Source of the DNA: Phycomyces nitens
Lineage: Eukaryota > Mucoromycota > Mucoromycetes > Mucorales > Phycomycetaceae
Direction of reading: 5' to 3'
DNA length: 64,000 bases
Assembly (NCBI GenBank): GCA_022702545.1
Contig: JAHRBC010000001.1
Location: 6,944,001 to 7,008,000, forward strand
Shown: piece after piece, positions 36,700 to 47,257 of the stretch
Numbering within the stretch: position 1 is the stretch's first letter
Layout of the letters: every line of letters starts with the position of its first letter
Program-made: the position numbers and the translations under genes
Notes under the pieces: model-generated
The model's input: only the letters and a program-made list of their open reading frames with translations
Database searches by the model: none
Told to the model about the DNA's origin: nothing

Positions 36700-38308
36700 T
36701 CAAGAAAACTGTTACTACTGTAATGTACACAAGAAAAACCATCCCAACCTCATTACATGGTGTCTGGAGAGACATACAAAGGCTGGATACTTCCGTGCTG
36801 TCGACTGGGCAGATTTCCTTCTCTTCGTTGTCCCAACTTTGGTTGCCGAGCGGATCCGTAATAAGGATGCCAGGAAGGAGTTGTTTGGTCTTGTGCAGGC
36901 CTGCAACTTGCTCATGAGCTGGGAGCTATCAGCAGAAGAGCAATGCTCTATAAACAGGTATGTTTAGTAATATATATATATATATGTATGTATGTTGTAT
37001 TTGGCATAATGGTATATCAGAGAAAAGTGATATATAAACCCAGATAGCTGGATTATCTAAAATCAAGACAAACTATACCATCCAGAAATCCTTATCCAAA
37101 TATGAAAATACCATACCCAATCTATTGTGGGACAAAGTCCCAAAATACCTATTAACTGATAACACAGCTATTATGATAATGAATATCCAAGCTGATAAGA
37201 ATTATAACAATAATTATAAATACTAAGTTAACATACTTCTTGAATCAAAAACTGAATAGACTTTAACTTTTTCTAAACCACAATAAAGAGTCTCAAAGTA
37301 TCCACCGTCCCAATTTCTACTACAAATATCACAATGTATTTGTCATTTTTAACTTATTGTGTGAATATTTTTAGACACCTTGTGTCTTGGAATGAGTATC
37401 TCGATACTTTGGTTACCAATGGCAGTGTAGGTCTGCAAGTCTTTACTATCAATCAACATTTGATCCAGCATTATCCTGCCATGATCAATGCGTATGGTCC
37501 CCCAAGAGCGTACAGTGCCAGATCTATTGAACGCGCAATTGGCGAGTACTCTAGAGCAATCAAGAGTAACTCTGCCGTAGGTGTCAATGCAGGCAACGTA
37601 ATGGTCACTCTGGCCCAGATCCGCCAATCAAGAGCCAACAACAACAAGGCAACACCAACAAAGACAGTAACAATCCTGACGTACGAAGATGCCTCTGCTG
37701 GCTGGCCAAGATGTGAAGAAGGTCGACTTGTTAATGCCAATTGCGATATTGAGTTCTGGGGCCCTTTGAGAAACAGAACTATCTTTGATACTTTTGAAGG
37801 CATTAATTGTCTTTCAGAACTTCTTAGAGAATTCTATGTATCGAAGGGGGAAGAGTGCAGTGGTCTTGAAGCAGCCATACAAACAAGCCGCAAGGCATTC
37901 GTTAATGGTTGTGTGATTGACTCTGCACTTGACCAAAATACATCAAGAGAGGCTTATCATGTTCGTCTTCAACTACAAGTGGATAAGAACCGCCGCAGGT
38001 ATTCTGGCGTCTATAAGGATTTCTTTGGCAAAGTCGTTCTGTTCTTTGAACATGTGTTTGGTGGGAAGAGGTGGCCCCTTGCTCTCGTGTTGGTATACTC
38101 TGTTCATGTCACTAATGGTGTACCAATTGTTTCAAATGTTGGAGGGAAGATGAAAGTTGTACATCTTTCAGATGTAAAGGAGCTTGTCGGCCTGGTTGTC
38201 TCTGAACCAACACATAACACTATCACAACCAGTGTTACAAAATATGTTGTTTGGCCAGAGCTCAACCGTGGCTCAAAACTCGTCCTTGGCCAATTGGCCG
38301 ATCTTTAA
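36700..38308 (+). pseudogene. Tnp2-like (CACTA-type) transposase fragment, C-terminal half
   Basis: Two coding blocks join in phase. The first, to ~36957, reads WCLERHTKAGYFRAVDWADF then LLFVVPTLVAERIRNKD and CNLLMSWELSAEEQCSINR. The second, 37374-38308, begins HLVSWNEYLDTLVTNGSVGL and continues AMINAYGPPRAYSARSIERA to a stop at 38308. The 416-nt gap between them is bounded by GTATGT and TTTTTAG and would be a long intron. The text matches the conserved C-terminal part of fungal Tnp2-type transposases (GPPRAYSARS box). No N-terminal catalytic half was found upstream, so this is a truncated relic; the second block alone is open for ~310 codons. Confidence 0.65.
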
Positions 38309-38509
38309 TCTTCTTTTCCAATAAATTTTCATAATACATATATCTTGACCTTATTTTCTTTTACACTGACCTTTAAAATGATTTAAAATTGCAACCTACA
38401 CTTTCCAAAAATAGAAAATATGCGCTTTAAATCTCGTTTTGCCTTTGTTTCAATTTAGAAAATGTCTTAAGAATTTGCTATTATAGACCATGTCAGTTTG
38501 ATAATAAAA

Positions 38510-38760
38510 CTGCCACCAAGTAAGTGCTTTGGTGTCTAGATGGATTTCCTTGTCAAAGGTATTCTTATAATGTGCCTGAATTGGCAATCAAGGGCTATTT
38601 GGTGCTGGGGGAAATGTCCATGTTACCAATGTCACCCATTCATCAAATGGTCAGGACAGGACAAGGGTCATCATCCATGGGTTGGATACAAACGAGCTAG
38701 TTGGCCTAGCCATCTCTGATATAGCTATTATGGGGACAATTATTATAATGTGTCATACAG
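38510..38760 (+). pseudogene. Degraded second copy of the transposase C-terminus
   Basis: The plus strand near 38680-38735 reads RVIIHGLDTNELVGLAISD, clearly related to KVVHLSDVKELVGLVVSE at the end of the preceding fragment. The surrounding ~250 bp has no intact frame. It looks like a decayed duplicate of the same C-terminal module lying directly downstream. Confidence 0.5.
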
Positions 38761-39231
38761 CAGACCCATAGTAAGCTTTTAATCTTTATATATTATATAT
38801 ATACAAGGTCAATATAATACGGCCTTGTCTATGTTGGCAACCCTGTATATATATATATACATTCTCTCTCTCTCTATGGATTTGCCCATATGGACAGAAT
38901 GCAGTAATAGACCTTTTTATTATTATTATCAATATTATTATTGATAAAGGATGCACAAAGGCCATGTTTTTGACACCTTACCGCAGCACCGATAACCTGC
39001 AGTTGTACCATGGTGTAATAAACAGACCCAAACTTCCACACACCTTCTAAACGGTTACACGTATGGGGCTATTAAGGGTAATCAATACTGCAGACCTTTC
39101 CAGAGTCCAGCAAAAAAGCTCATGAATCTTACCTGGGTTTATGGGACGTTACACTTGTTGTCTGGCTAGGTTTAGACAGTACTACGCTGTTTTGAGAATA
39201 TTTTCGTATAAAACTAGCCCAACCATCCTTT
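38761..39231. other. Intergenic region before the AIG1-type GTPase
   Basis: AT-rich with short (TA)n tracts near 38801 and 38848. It includes the presumed promoter of the gene at 39232. No gene recognised. Confidence 0.4.
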
Positions 39232-40299
39232 ATGTATCTTTATTCTCCTTATTCTCTTGGTGAATTAGCCCCAGGAAACAAACCGAATCTTGCGCCTCAA
39301 AAAGATATCATGACCATCTCAGATGTTGAATCGATTAAAGATCGCCAAACCGAAACATCAGATCTCGCCATCTCAGCACTCGGAATCATTGGAACAGGAA
39401 AATCAAGCTTGTTGAATGCTATTGCTGGTGAGCACTTATTTGAGACTGGAAATGGATCGGTAGGTCTTGTTGGATATATTATTGTATATCATTGGCCCCT
39501 TGAGCTCACCATCAACCATAGGCCACCACTCAAACGGTTTCTGGCCAAATAAGACAGTGGAAGAATGCTCCAACAATAAAGACCGTTCGACTGATCGATA
39601 CACCTGGTTTGTGCGATTGCACAGCTCAAGACCGCGAGACTGTTCATGAGATGGCCAGATACTTTAAGAGTGTGGCAAATGGAGTAACCGCATTTGTACT
39701 CGTCTTTAGTATCCATGACATTAGGTAAGCAGCTTAATAATAAAGAAAGTGGGGGGATACCAATGTTTTATATAGATTAGACGCATATACCCAAAACATG
39801 CTTGATTTATTCCGAGTACTTCTCGGAAAGGACTTTTGGAACTATGTAACCATTGTATTTACCCATGTCGAGGAAGATGAGAAAGACGAACTCGAGGCCA
39901 ACATAGAGGCCGTTCTAGACCCTGAAGGTAAAGGAACTCGTGTAATGAGCTTACGATTCTTCCTAGACGTCTGTCTGACAGCCTCTGTTTTTGAAATATA
40001 CAGATGGATTTGTAGCACAGATCTGCGATATCTATAAACTGTCCAGAAGAACATTCGTGCCAAACATCGTGTTTGTATCCTCATTAAATCCTCGAACAAG
40101 CAACTACACAAAGAAGTGCATGAGACAGCTCTACCAAGCTGTAAATGATTGCCATATCCGCAATCACAACAAGCAATTCACCTGCAAATGGCTCACACAG
40201 ATCATACATATGCCTGAAGATAGAAAGGCAAGCTTCATTACTGAGAGCATCAAAGAGGCCTGGAGTGCATTGAATTTAAGCAAGTGTCAAATTCAATAA
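39232..40299 (+). CDS. AIG1/GIMAP-type GTPase
   Basis: Four exons (39232-39459, 39522-39724, 39776-39927, 40004-40299) encode 292 residues. The G1 P-loop is GIIGTGKSSLLNAIAG, G2-like Thr residues follow (ATTQTVSGQIRQW), G3 is LIDTPGLCD, the intermediate conserved box is GVTAFVLVFSI, and the G4 region is VTIVFTHVEED. This is the AIG1/GIMAP type of GTPase, which forms membrane-associated GTP-dependent scaffolds. The C-terminal helical part lacks an obvious membrane anchor. An alternative downstream Met at ~39310 would remove ~26 residues. AIG1 proteins are uncommon in Dikarya and best known from animals and plants. Confidence 0.83.
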
Positions 40300-41021
40300 T
40301 ATAAATAATTGATAAAGTCTTGAAGATCATCCTACTTTGGCAGTAGAGAGATATATCCAAAGGGGTTAAATTGTGTTTTATGAAATATTTGGGGGGGGGG
40401 GGGGGGGGGATATAATACACCTTGGGGTACAGCAGTTGATTTGACATGGAATGATGGCCTAGTTTGTGGATAGGCAAATGGATTCTAGCTTCAAGATCTA
40501 TAAGAAGCTTGGGATATATCATTCTATTCTTATTCAAACAACCAAGATGTTGGAAATGTATCCATGTTTTATTGGGTATTAGGGAAAGTAAGACTCATAC
40601 GAATGATATAATCATCATTATTGAAGCATTTATCGTGATGATGAAATACAAAACCAAAAGTAACTAATTTGCCTGAAAGATCAAATAAATCATTGTAAAT
40701 AAATACCTACTAGGTTTATTGGCATTCTGAATGGTATCCGAATATTTACACGGTTAATCGTCTATAATCAAACCAGACTATACACTTTGTGTATTTCTTG
40801 AAATAATAATAATAATAAAAAGAAAGAAAGAAAAAGGGTACAATTATCCAGGATCAATGGTGATCAATCCAGGAATCCAGCCCTTTTATTTACTATCCAA
40901 GCAGACAAAGGTGCGATGTACAAAAGAATGGATTATTAGTTCCAAAAGCCATGATAAACCTGATCAAGGACTGCAATATCTCACATATATAAATGAGATT
41001 TACTAAACATCATCATCATCA
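40300..41021. other. Convergent intergenic region with G homopolymer
   Basis: Lies between the GTPase stop and the URI1 stop. Contains the G19 tract and short (ATA)n. No gene recognised. Confidence 0.5.
40391..40409 (+). repeat. Poly-G tract (19 nt)
   Basis: Nineteen consecutive G residues, unusual in this AT-rich sequence and a likely site of polymerase slippage or G-quadruplex formation; the true length may differ from the assembly. Confidence 0.9.
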
Positions 41022-43658
41022 TCATTCGTTATCCAACCCAAGTCTTGCTGCCTTGAAACGCGACATCTTTTTTGGTGCAGTCTTTATCTCTTCCTTGGTT
41101 CCATGGGGTTTTGGAAGATCCTCGTCAATAACCTCGAATTCTGGCTTGGATTCAAAGGATAGACTTCCCATTGCTGCTATCATTTCCTGGCGCTTGCGCT
41201 GGTAACTGGTCGTAATCTATTTAATGGCCATCAATAACATATCAAAGCCATTCAAGAACCTAGAGACAATCTTACCTCGCGAATTTCCATATCCTCTTCT
41301 AGTTCATCCATATCAACAGGTTCTGTATCTCTCTCCATAACTGCACCTCTCATTGTGTTTGTGTCCATCTTTGAAGGGCGTCCGGTGGGTTCTTGGTTGG
41401 TTTTAAGGATCTCCATAGGCTCATCTGTAGATGGAATAAAAGGAATTGCCTCTTCATTTCCAACACTGGCAGGTCTCCACAGCACTTGGGAGGTTGAACG
41501 TACAGAGCTTAAGAGATCTTGTATATCCAATACATTTGCATTCCCATCACCAGTGGTTTCTGTCTCGCTCTCTAGTAGTGGATAGCCATCTTCACCCACA
41601 GGAGCCAATGCCTTTTGTGTCTGTCGGATTACATTAAAGATGTCTGCTGGAGATCTGATGTTTTGTCGAGGCTTAAAGGTATCTTGAGATTGGCCCTTTT
41701 TAACAGGTTCAGAATATCCCTCACCCATTCGAGTAGAAGGTGAGTCTTCCCGAGCATGTTCATGTACTGTCGTCACATCATCCCAGGTCACTTTACGCTT
41801 GGGTACTTCTTTTGATGTCTTTTCTACAGTAGACTTTTGCTCAGGTACATTTGTAGGCTGAGGAACTGGTTTGGGAATAGGTGGTGATGTAGTCTTTGGT
41901 GTAGATTCTCTCTCCTGCTGTCTGGCCATCTTGAATTTAGACAGTTTCTTTTCTTTGGCAGGAACAACAGCCGGTATTTGTCTCTTTACTTCAAGTTCGG
42001 CTCTTTTCTTCATTAGATACTCCTTCTCATCTTGCTCATCCTGTCGTTCTCTAATAGCCAATTTCATGCGCATCTCCAACAAGAGGTCTTCGTCTTCATT
42101 TTCCTTTTGTGCTATCTTTTGGGTGTCTTGTTGTTCCTGGACAGGCTTGGATGTTGGTTTAACAAGAGGGGGCTGGACAGTTTCTGCAATTGGTGTACTC
42201 TTTTTACGATCCTTTTGTTGTGCCAATTTGAACTTGGATGGCTTCTTGGTGGATGTTGCTACGACGGGCATAGCCTCTATACCTTCATCATCTGGAGCCA
42301 TATCTTCCTTGGATTCATCCAACTTTTGCTGGCGTGCTAATTTGAATTTTGAGAGCTTTTTTGGGACTACAGCAGGTTCCTGTACAGCCTGTTGTTCAAT
42401 AGGCAATCGCTCAATGACATCCTTTACACTAGTAGACTTGTCTATCGATTGGTCTTGAGCACTATTTCCATCACTTTCTTCAGGAATGTCTTCCAAAGCC
42501 TGGAATGAACCAGCCAACTCTGGCTCTCCCAAATCTTCAGGGAAAAGTGCTTTTGGATCATCATGGTAAGTGAAGTTCTCATGATCTACAACGCCGTCAA
42601 TGGCATACTCTTCATCATCATCAAAATGGTCAAACATGCTGTTGGCAACTTCGGTATCATAATAAGCATCCCAATCTTCCTCATCTTCTTTTTCTTGCTT
42701 CTCTTTCTGCCTCTCTTTCTTCTCCTCTCTCGAAATATCTTGGCGAACTTGCTCTGGTGTTCTTTCTTTTGCAAGTTCCTCTTCCTCTTCCTCTTCCAAT
42801 CTACGGAGCATCTCAAACAATGCCTTGTTTTCCTCATCATCAGGCACAGCCTTGGGACTCTTTTGCACAGGAATTGGAGTAGCAGCAGGAGTGCTGTGTG
42901 TATCAGCCTTACCCTTTCCCTTGTCTATCTTTGGCTTTGGTTCATCCTTTTTTGGCGGCAGTTCCTCACGGATCTCCATGATGGGCAATCCTTCTTCATT
43001 CACCTTTGTCAAAAGAAGTATAATTGATTGGATGTATCAGTACATTTAAGCATTGAGAATATTCAAAGTACCTCGTTTGTATCAGACGGGAAGATGCCAA
43101 TCTGGCTATCCGACTTTGACTTTATCGCATTCAACTGTGCCTCTATAAGTCTATAGTTTTCTTCAACGGCTAAAAAATAATAATAATAACACAGGGTTTC
43201 AGAATCCTCAAGTCTAGTATTAATCGCCTTACCTTCCCTTCTGCGCTGGACGATAGAGATTGCCTGCTTGGCCGACCGTTCCACATAATATTGGTCGCCC
43301 AAGAGGACCATTATTTCGTTTGTATGAATAAATTTTCCGGGCATAAACGCCAATTTTCCCATTGGAATCTAATGATAACCAAAAAAATAATACTAATGGT
43401 TATATTTCAGTCTTGCAGAAAAGACATGTGCCTGTGATGCAATGAAAGAAGGGGTGTCTATTATTGACCACTTGCCATGGCACTATGAGTGGTCTCGTCG
43501 GGGAATGTTTTAAGCTGATTCTCCAAGGCATCGTAATCTTCCTTGAAAGACTTCCATTGTTGAGCCTCTGCTTCCAGTTGTAATTGGCGTTCTCCAATAC
43601 GCGCCGACCATTGGCTTATCTGGTCAGCTAGTTCCTTGGAATTGTTGGTGGCGCTCAT
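41022..43658 (-). CDS. URI1: URI1/Bud27 unconventional prefoldin
   Basis: Five exons starting 43658; the first (43658-43476) joins 43368-43233 through an intron with a GC donor (43475-43369). The prefoldin-alpha hairpin is clear: coiled N-terminus, then IPMGKLAFMPGKFIHTNEIM with VLLGDQYYVERSAKQA. The URI signature NEEGLPIMEIREELP follows. A long acidic, Lys/Glu-rich middle with a WDAYYD patch leads to the C-terminus. A basic box of the form S-K/R-F-K-x-A-R/Q occurs four times (KLSKFKLARQQ, KPSKFKLAQQK, KLSKFKMARQQ, KMSRFKAARLG). URI/Bud27 assembles RNA polymerases with Rpb5 and R2TP and affects TOR-dependent translation. Divergent from the tryptophan synthase gene. Confidence 0.92.
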
Positions 43659-43882
43659 GGTAAAGAAGTACTTTTATTTTATTTTATTTTATTTCATTTT
43701 GGAGCACCGATCCTTTGGTTTGTTCGTTTTTGAGGTACAAGCCACACTGATGCTTTAGAATCGATACTTTTAAGATCAATATACATTTGTTTCAAAAGAG
43801 AGTAGACTATCCATGGCTCCAGTTTTATGGGCAAGAATGGTGCCTTGGCCAGATTCTAGGTGTGCTGCAATAGTGTAGCAAA

Positions 43883-43911
43883 GAACAACAACAACAACAA
43901 CAACAACAACA
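43883..43911. repeat. (CAA)n microsatellite
   Basis: About 29 bp of tandem AAC/CAA trinucleotides upstream of URI1. Confidence 0.85.
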
Positions 43912-44632
43912 GCAATGACCCAAATGACCAATATATTTCAGCAGTTGGCCATGAGTCTCTTTCCCCCCAAGAAACAAAGCTTACTGGAGGCAACTTGTAG
44001 GATCGTGTGTTTGAAAGGGTCCAAGGAGTTAAAGGGATTAGCAAGTAACACATGTTTTTCTTTGTTTGATGGCCGTTGTACTTACTTGAACCTTAAATAA
44101 GCAGTTGATTGTCCGAAGCGATCTTGGAGTAAAACCTCTAGAGACCACTTTACTTTGAAGGGCGATGGAGATAGGGCGATCCAATAGAGAATAGGCGGTA
44201 AAATACTTGAATATCCGATGGTTGCATTCCCGAATCCCACACTCGAGGGGATGGTGCTAAAGTAATTCACCAAGAGCCAGTTACACGGCTCTAGTTGGAG
44301 TATTGATTGTCTGCAATAGTCTTCTAGGCACAGATCTTCTTGACCATCGTCCCAATTGTTCAGCCAACAAGGAAAAATCTTGGTAGCACAAACAAGACGG
44401 ATGTTTTAAACAAGCCTTTGTTATTCCCCAGAAACCGGGTAAGCATTCTAGATTGGTGGCATGGGGGGGAGGTAATTCCGTAAACAAGAATATGGCCGGG
44501 CATCCCAACCGGACAAAGTGTCCAGTACCTCTTTAACTAGACATTGTCCATTGAGATTGGTTGTGCAGTGGGAAAAGCAAGCGATGCAATGAGCTATCCA
44601 ATCTAGTACTGTACAAATTTGGTTACTGACGA

Positions 44633-44639
44633 TGCGTCA
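44633..44639 (+). promoter_or_regulatory. Possible bZIP (Gcn4/Cpc1-like) site
   Basis: TGCGTCA (reverse complement TGACGCA) lies 124 bp upstream of the tryptophan synthase ATG and resembles the amino-acid-control element bound by Gcn4/Cpc1 in other fungi. One site by chance is quite possible. Confidence 0.3.
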
Positions 44640-44703
44640 CAGGCCATTCGGTCAAAAGGATTTAAATGCGATCAAAGCAGTCACACCCACATCTTTTCAA
44701 TTC

Positions 44704-44713
44704 CATATATAAA
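44704..44713 (+). promoter_or_regulatory. TATA box of tryptophan synthase gene
   Basis: CATATATAAA lies about 50 bp upstream of the ATG at 44763, with a pyrimidine-rich leader between. Confidence 0.55.
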
Positions 44714-44762
44714 AACAACTCTCCACCATCTGTTGTCCAGCCATATCTACTCTTTTTCAAAC

Positions 44763-47051
44763 ATGTCTGCTAAACTTCGCCAGGCCTTTAACAATGCAAA
44801 GGCTCAAAGTAAGTCTTTGAGACACAGGACCATACAGGACCACACAGTTCCTAATCCATGCTTAATTAATTCTATTAGACCGCCCTGCCTTTGTCGCCTT
44901 CTTGACTGCTGGTTTCCCCACACCCAAACACACAATTGACATTATGCTTGCTATGCAGAGAGGTGGTGTTGATGTGCTTGAGTTGGGTAAGATATCATAC
45001 AAGACAAGATCCTGAAGAGTATCAAACTAACAGCTCTTCACAGGTATTCCTTTTACTGACCCCTTGGCTGACGGTCCTACAATCCAAAACGCCAATGCTG
45101 TAAGTATTTGCATTTGTTTCAATGTTCAACCTGGCTCACACCTCTTTAGATCTCATTGAAGCACAATACCGACATTGCCCTCTGTCTGGATATGGTTCGC
45201 GAGGCACGTTCTCGTGGCTTCCATCTTCCCATCGTATTCATGGGCTACTACAACCCCGTCCTCGCTTACGGAGAAGAGAAGTTGGTCAAGGACTGTGTTG
45301 ATGCTGGCGTCAATGGCTACATCCTCGTCGATCTTCCCCCGGAGGAGTCCAACGATTTCAGAAACATCTGTGTCTCCAACGGCCTCTCGCTCGTTCCCCT
45401 CATCGCACCCTCCACCACAGAGGATCGCATTGCCCTCCTCGCCACCATGGCTGACTCCTTCATGTACGTTGTCTCGCGTATGGGTGTCACTGGTGCCACT
45501 ACCGAGGTCAACACTGAGCTCCCTGCCATGATTCAGAAGATCAAGAAGCACACCCAGATCCCTCTTGCCGTCGGTTTCGGTGTATCTACCCGCAGCCACT
45601 TTGAGCTTGTCGGCTCTCACGTCGAGGGTGTGGTCATTGGATCTCGCTTCATTACCCTGGTCAAGGAAACCTTTGAAAAGAACGAGGATGTTGCCAAGGT
45701 TGTTGAGCAGTATGCTGCCGAGGTGTGTGGTCGTAAGCCTGCCGAGTTGGCTGCCAGCACAAAGAGCCCCCAGGCCGATATCGAGATCAACGATATTGCT
45801 GGCAAGGGTATCGTTCTCAAGCAGGACAACCCCATCAAGAACTTTTATGAACTCGAGACCCGCTATGGTCAGTTTGGTGGTGCATATGTTCCCGAGGCTC
45901 TTGTGAGCTGTCTTTCTCAGCTTGAGCGCGTCTTTATTGATGCCATGGCCGACCCCAGCTTCCGTGCTGAGTTTGAGTCTTACTACGATTACATGTCGCG
46001 CCCTTCCCAGCTCCAGTTCGCCAACCGTCTCACTGAGGATGCCGGTGGTGCCAAGATCTGGTTGAAGCGTGAGGATCTTAACCACACTGGTTCCCACAAG
46101 ATCAACAATGCCGTTGGACAGATCTTGCTTGCAAAGCGCCTGGGCAAGAAGCGTATTATTGCCGAGACTGGTGCTGGCCAGCACGGTGTAGCCACTGCCA
46201 CAGTTTGCGCCAAGTTCAACATGGAGTGTGTTATCTATATGGGTGAGGAGGATTGCCGTCGTCAGGGTTTGAATGTGTTCCGTATGCGCATGTTGGGTGC
46301 TACTGTTGTGCCTGTCAAGGATGGTTCCAAGACCCTCAAGGATGCTATCAATGAGGCTATGCGTGATTGGGTTACCAATGTCGACAGCACTCACTATCTT
46401 GTCGGCTCTGCTATCGGTCCCCATCCCTTCCCCATGATCGTACGTGAGTTCCAGTCCGTGATCGGTAGAGAGACTCGCTCTCAGATGCTGGAGAAGGCTG
46501 GAAAGCTTCCTGATGCCGTTGTTGCCTGTGTCGGTGGTGGTTCCAACGCAATTGGCATGTTCCATCCCTTTATCAATGACCCTACTGTCCGTATTGTTGG
46601 TGTTGAGGCTGGTGGTGATGGCATTGACTCTGAGTTCCACTCTGCCACCCTTACAAAGGGATCCCCTGGTGTGTTCCACGGTACAAGAACCTACCTGTTG
46701 CAGGACAAAAAGGGTCAAATCCTCAACACTCACTCTGTCAGTGCTGGTCTTGATTACCCCGGTGTTGGTCCTGAGCATGCCCACTTGAAGGATTCGGGTA
46801 GAGCCGAGTATGTTGTGGCTGACGATGCCAATGCACTCTTGGGTTTCCGCAAGATGACACAGCTCGAGGGTGTCATCCCTGCTCTTGAGACTTCTCATGC
46901 CATCTATGCCGCATACAAGCTGGCCAGTCAGTTGCCCAAGGATCAGGATATTGTCATTTGCTTGTCTGGCAGAGGTGACAAGGACATGCACACCATTGTT
47001 GAGGTTCTTCCCAAGTTGGGCCCCAAGATCGATTGGGATTTGAGATTCTAA
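44763..47051 (+). CDS. TRP5: Bifunctional tryptophan synthase (alpha-beta fusion)
   Basis: Four exons (44763-44808, 44879-44986, 45044-45099, 45150-47051) encode 703 residues. The alpha domain (indole-3-glycerol phosphate to indole) is residues ~1-270: [36 protein letters not shown] with the catalytic Glu and Asp, and [10 protein letters not shown]. After a short linker the beta domain begins ([15 protein letters not shown]); the PLP lysine is in [10 protein letters not shown], the phosphate-binding loop is [10 protein letters not shown] and the end block is [11 protein letters not shown]. Fusion of alpha and beta in this order is the fungal arrangement. The main exon uses C- and G-ending codons far more than its neighbours, indicating strong expression. 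Confidence 0.98.
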
Positions 47052-47257
47052 AGACGATATTCCCCCTCAACCCTCACCCTCCAACCCCACCCAACCCCTT
47101 CATGTATCATATATCCCATTATAATGCTTTTATGCCATTCGAAACAAAAAAGAACATCGCTTTCAAATAAACTGTAAAATATCAATCCAGAAAATATGTG
47201 TATATGTTTCATTTAACTTTATTTACAGTGTGTATATGGTATTGAAAAAGTGGTATT

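Larger units (their letters stand above)
43659..44762. other. Divergent promoter region URI1 / tryptophan synthase
   Basis: 1.1 kb with a (CAA)n tract (43883-43911) and, near the tryptophan synthase start, a bZIP-like site and a TATA box. No gene recognised. Confidence 0.5.

Noticed and set aside
43861..43911. CAA tract as a possible CRISPR-like array
   Set aside because: It is a trinucleotide microsatellite without spacers, and the genome is eukaryotic.
45153..46991. 612-codon open frame antisense to the tryptophan synthase exon
   Set aside because: It is a shadow produced by strong C/G-ending codon bias of the plus-strand gene; its translation has no family features.
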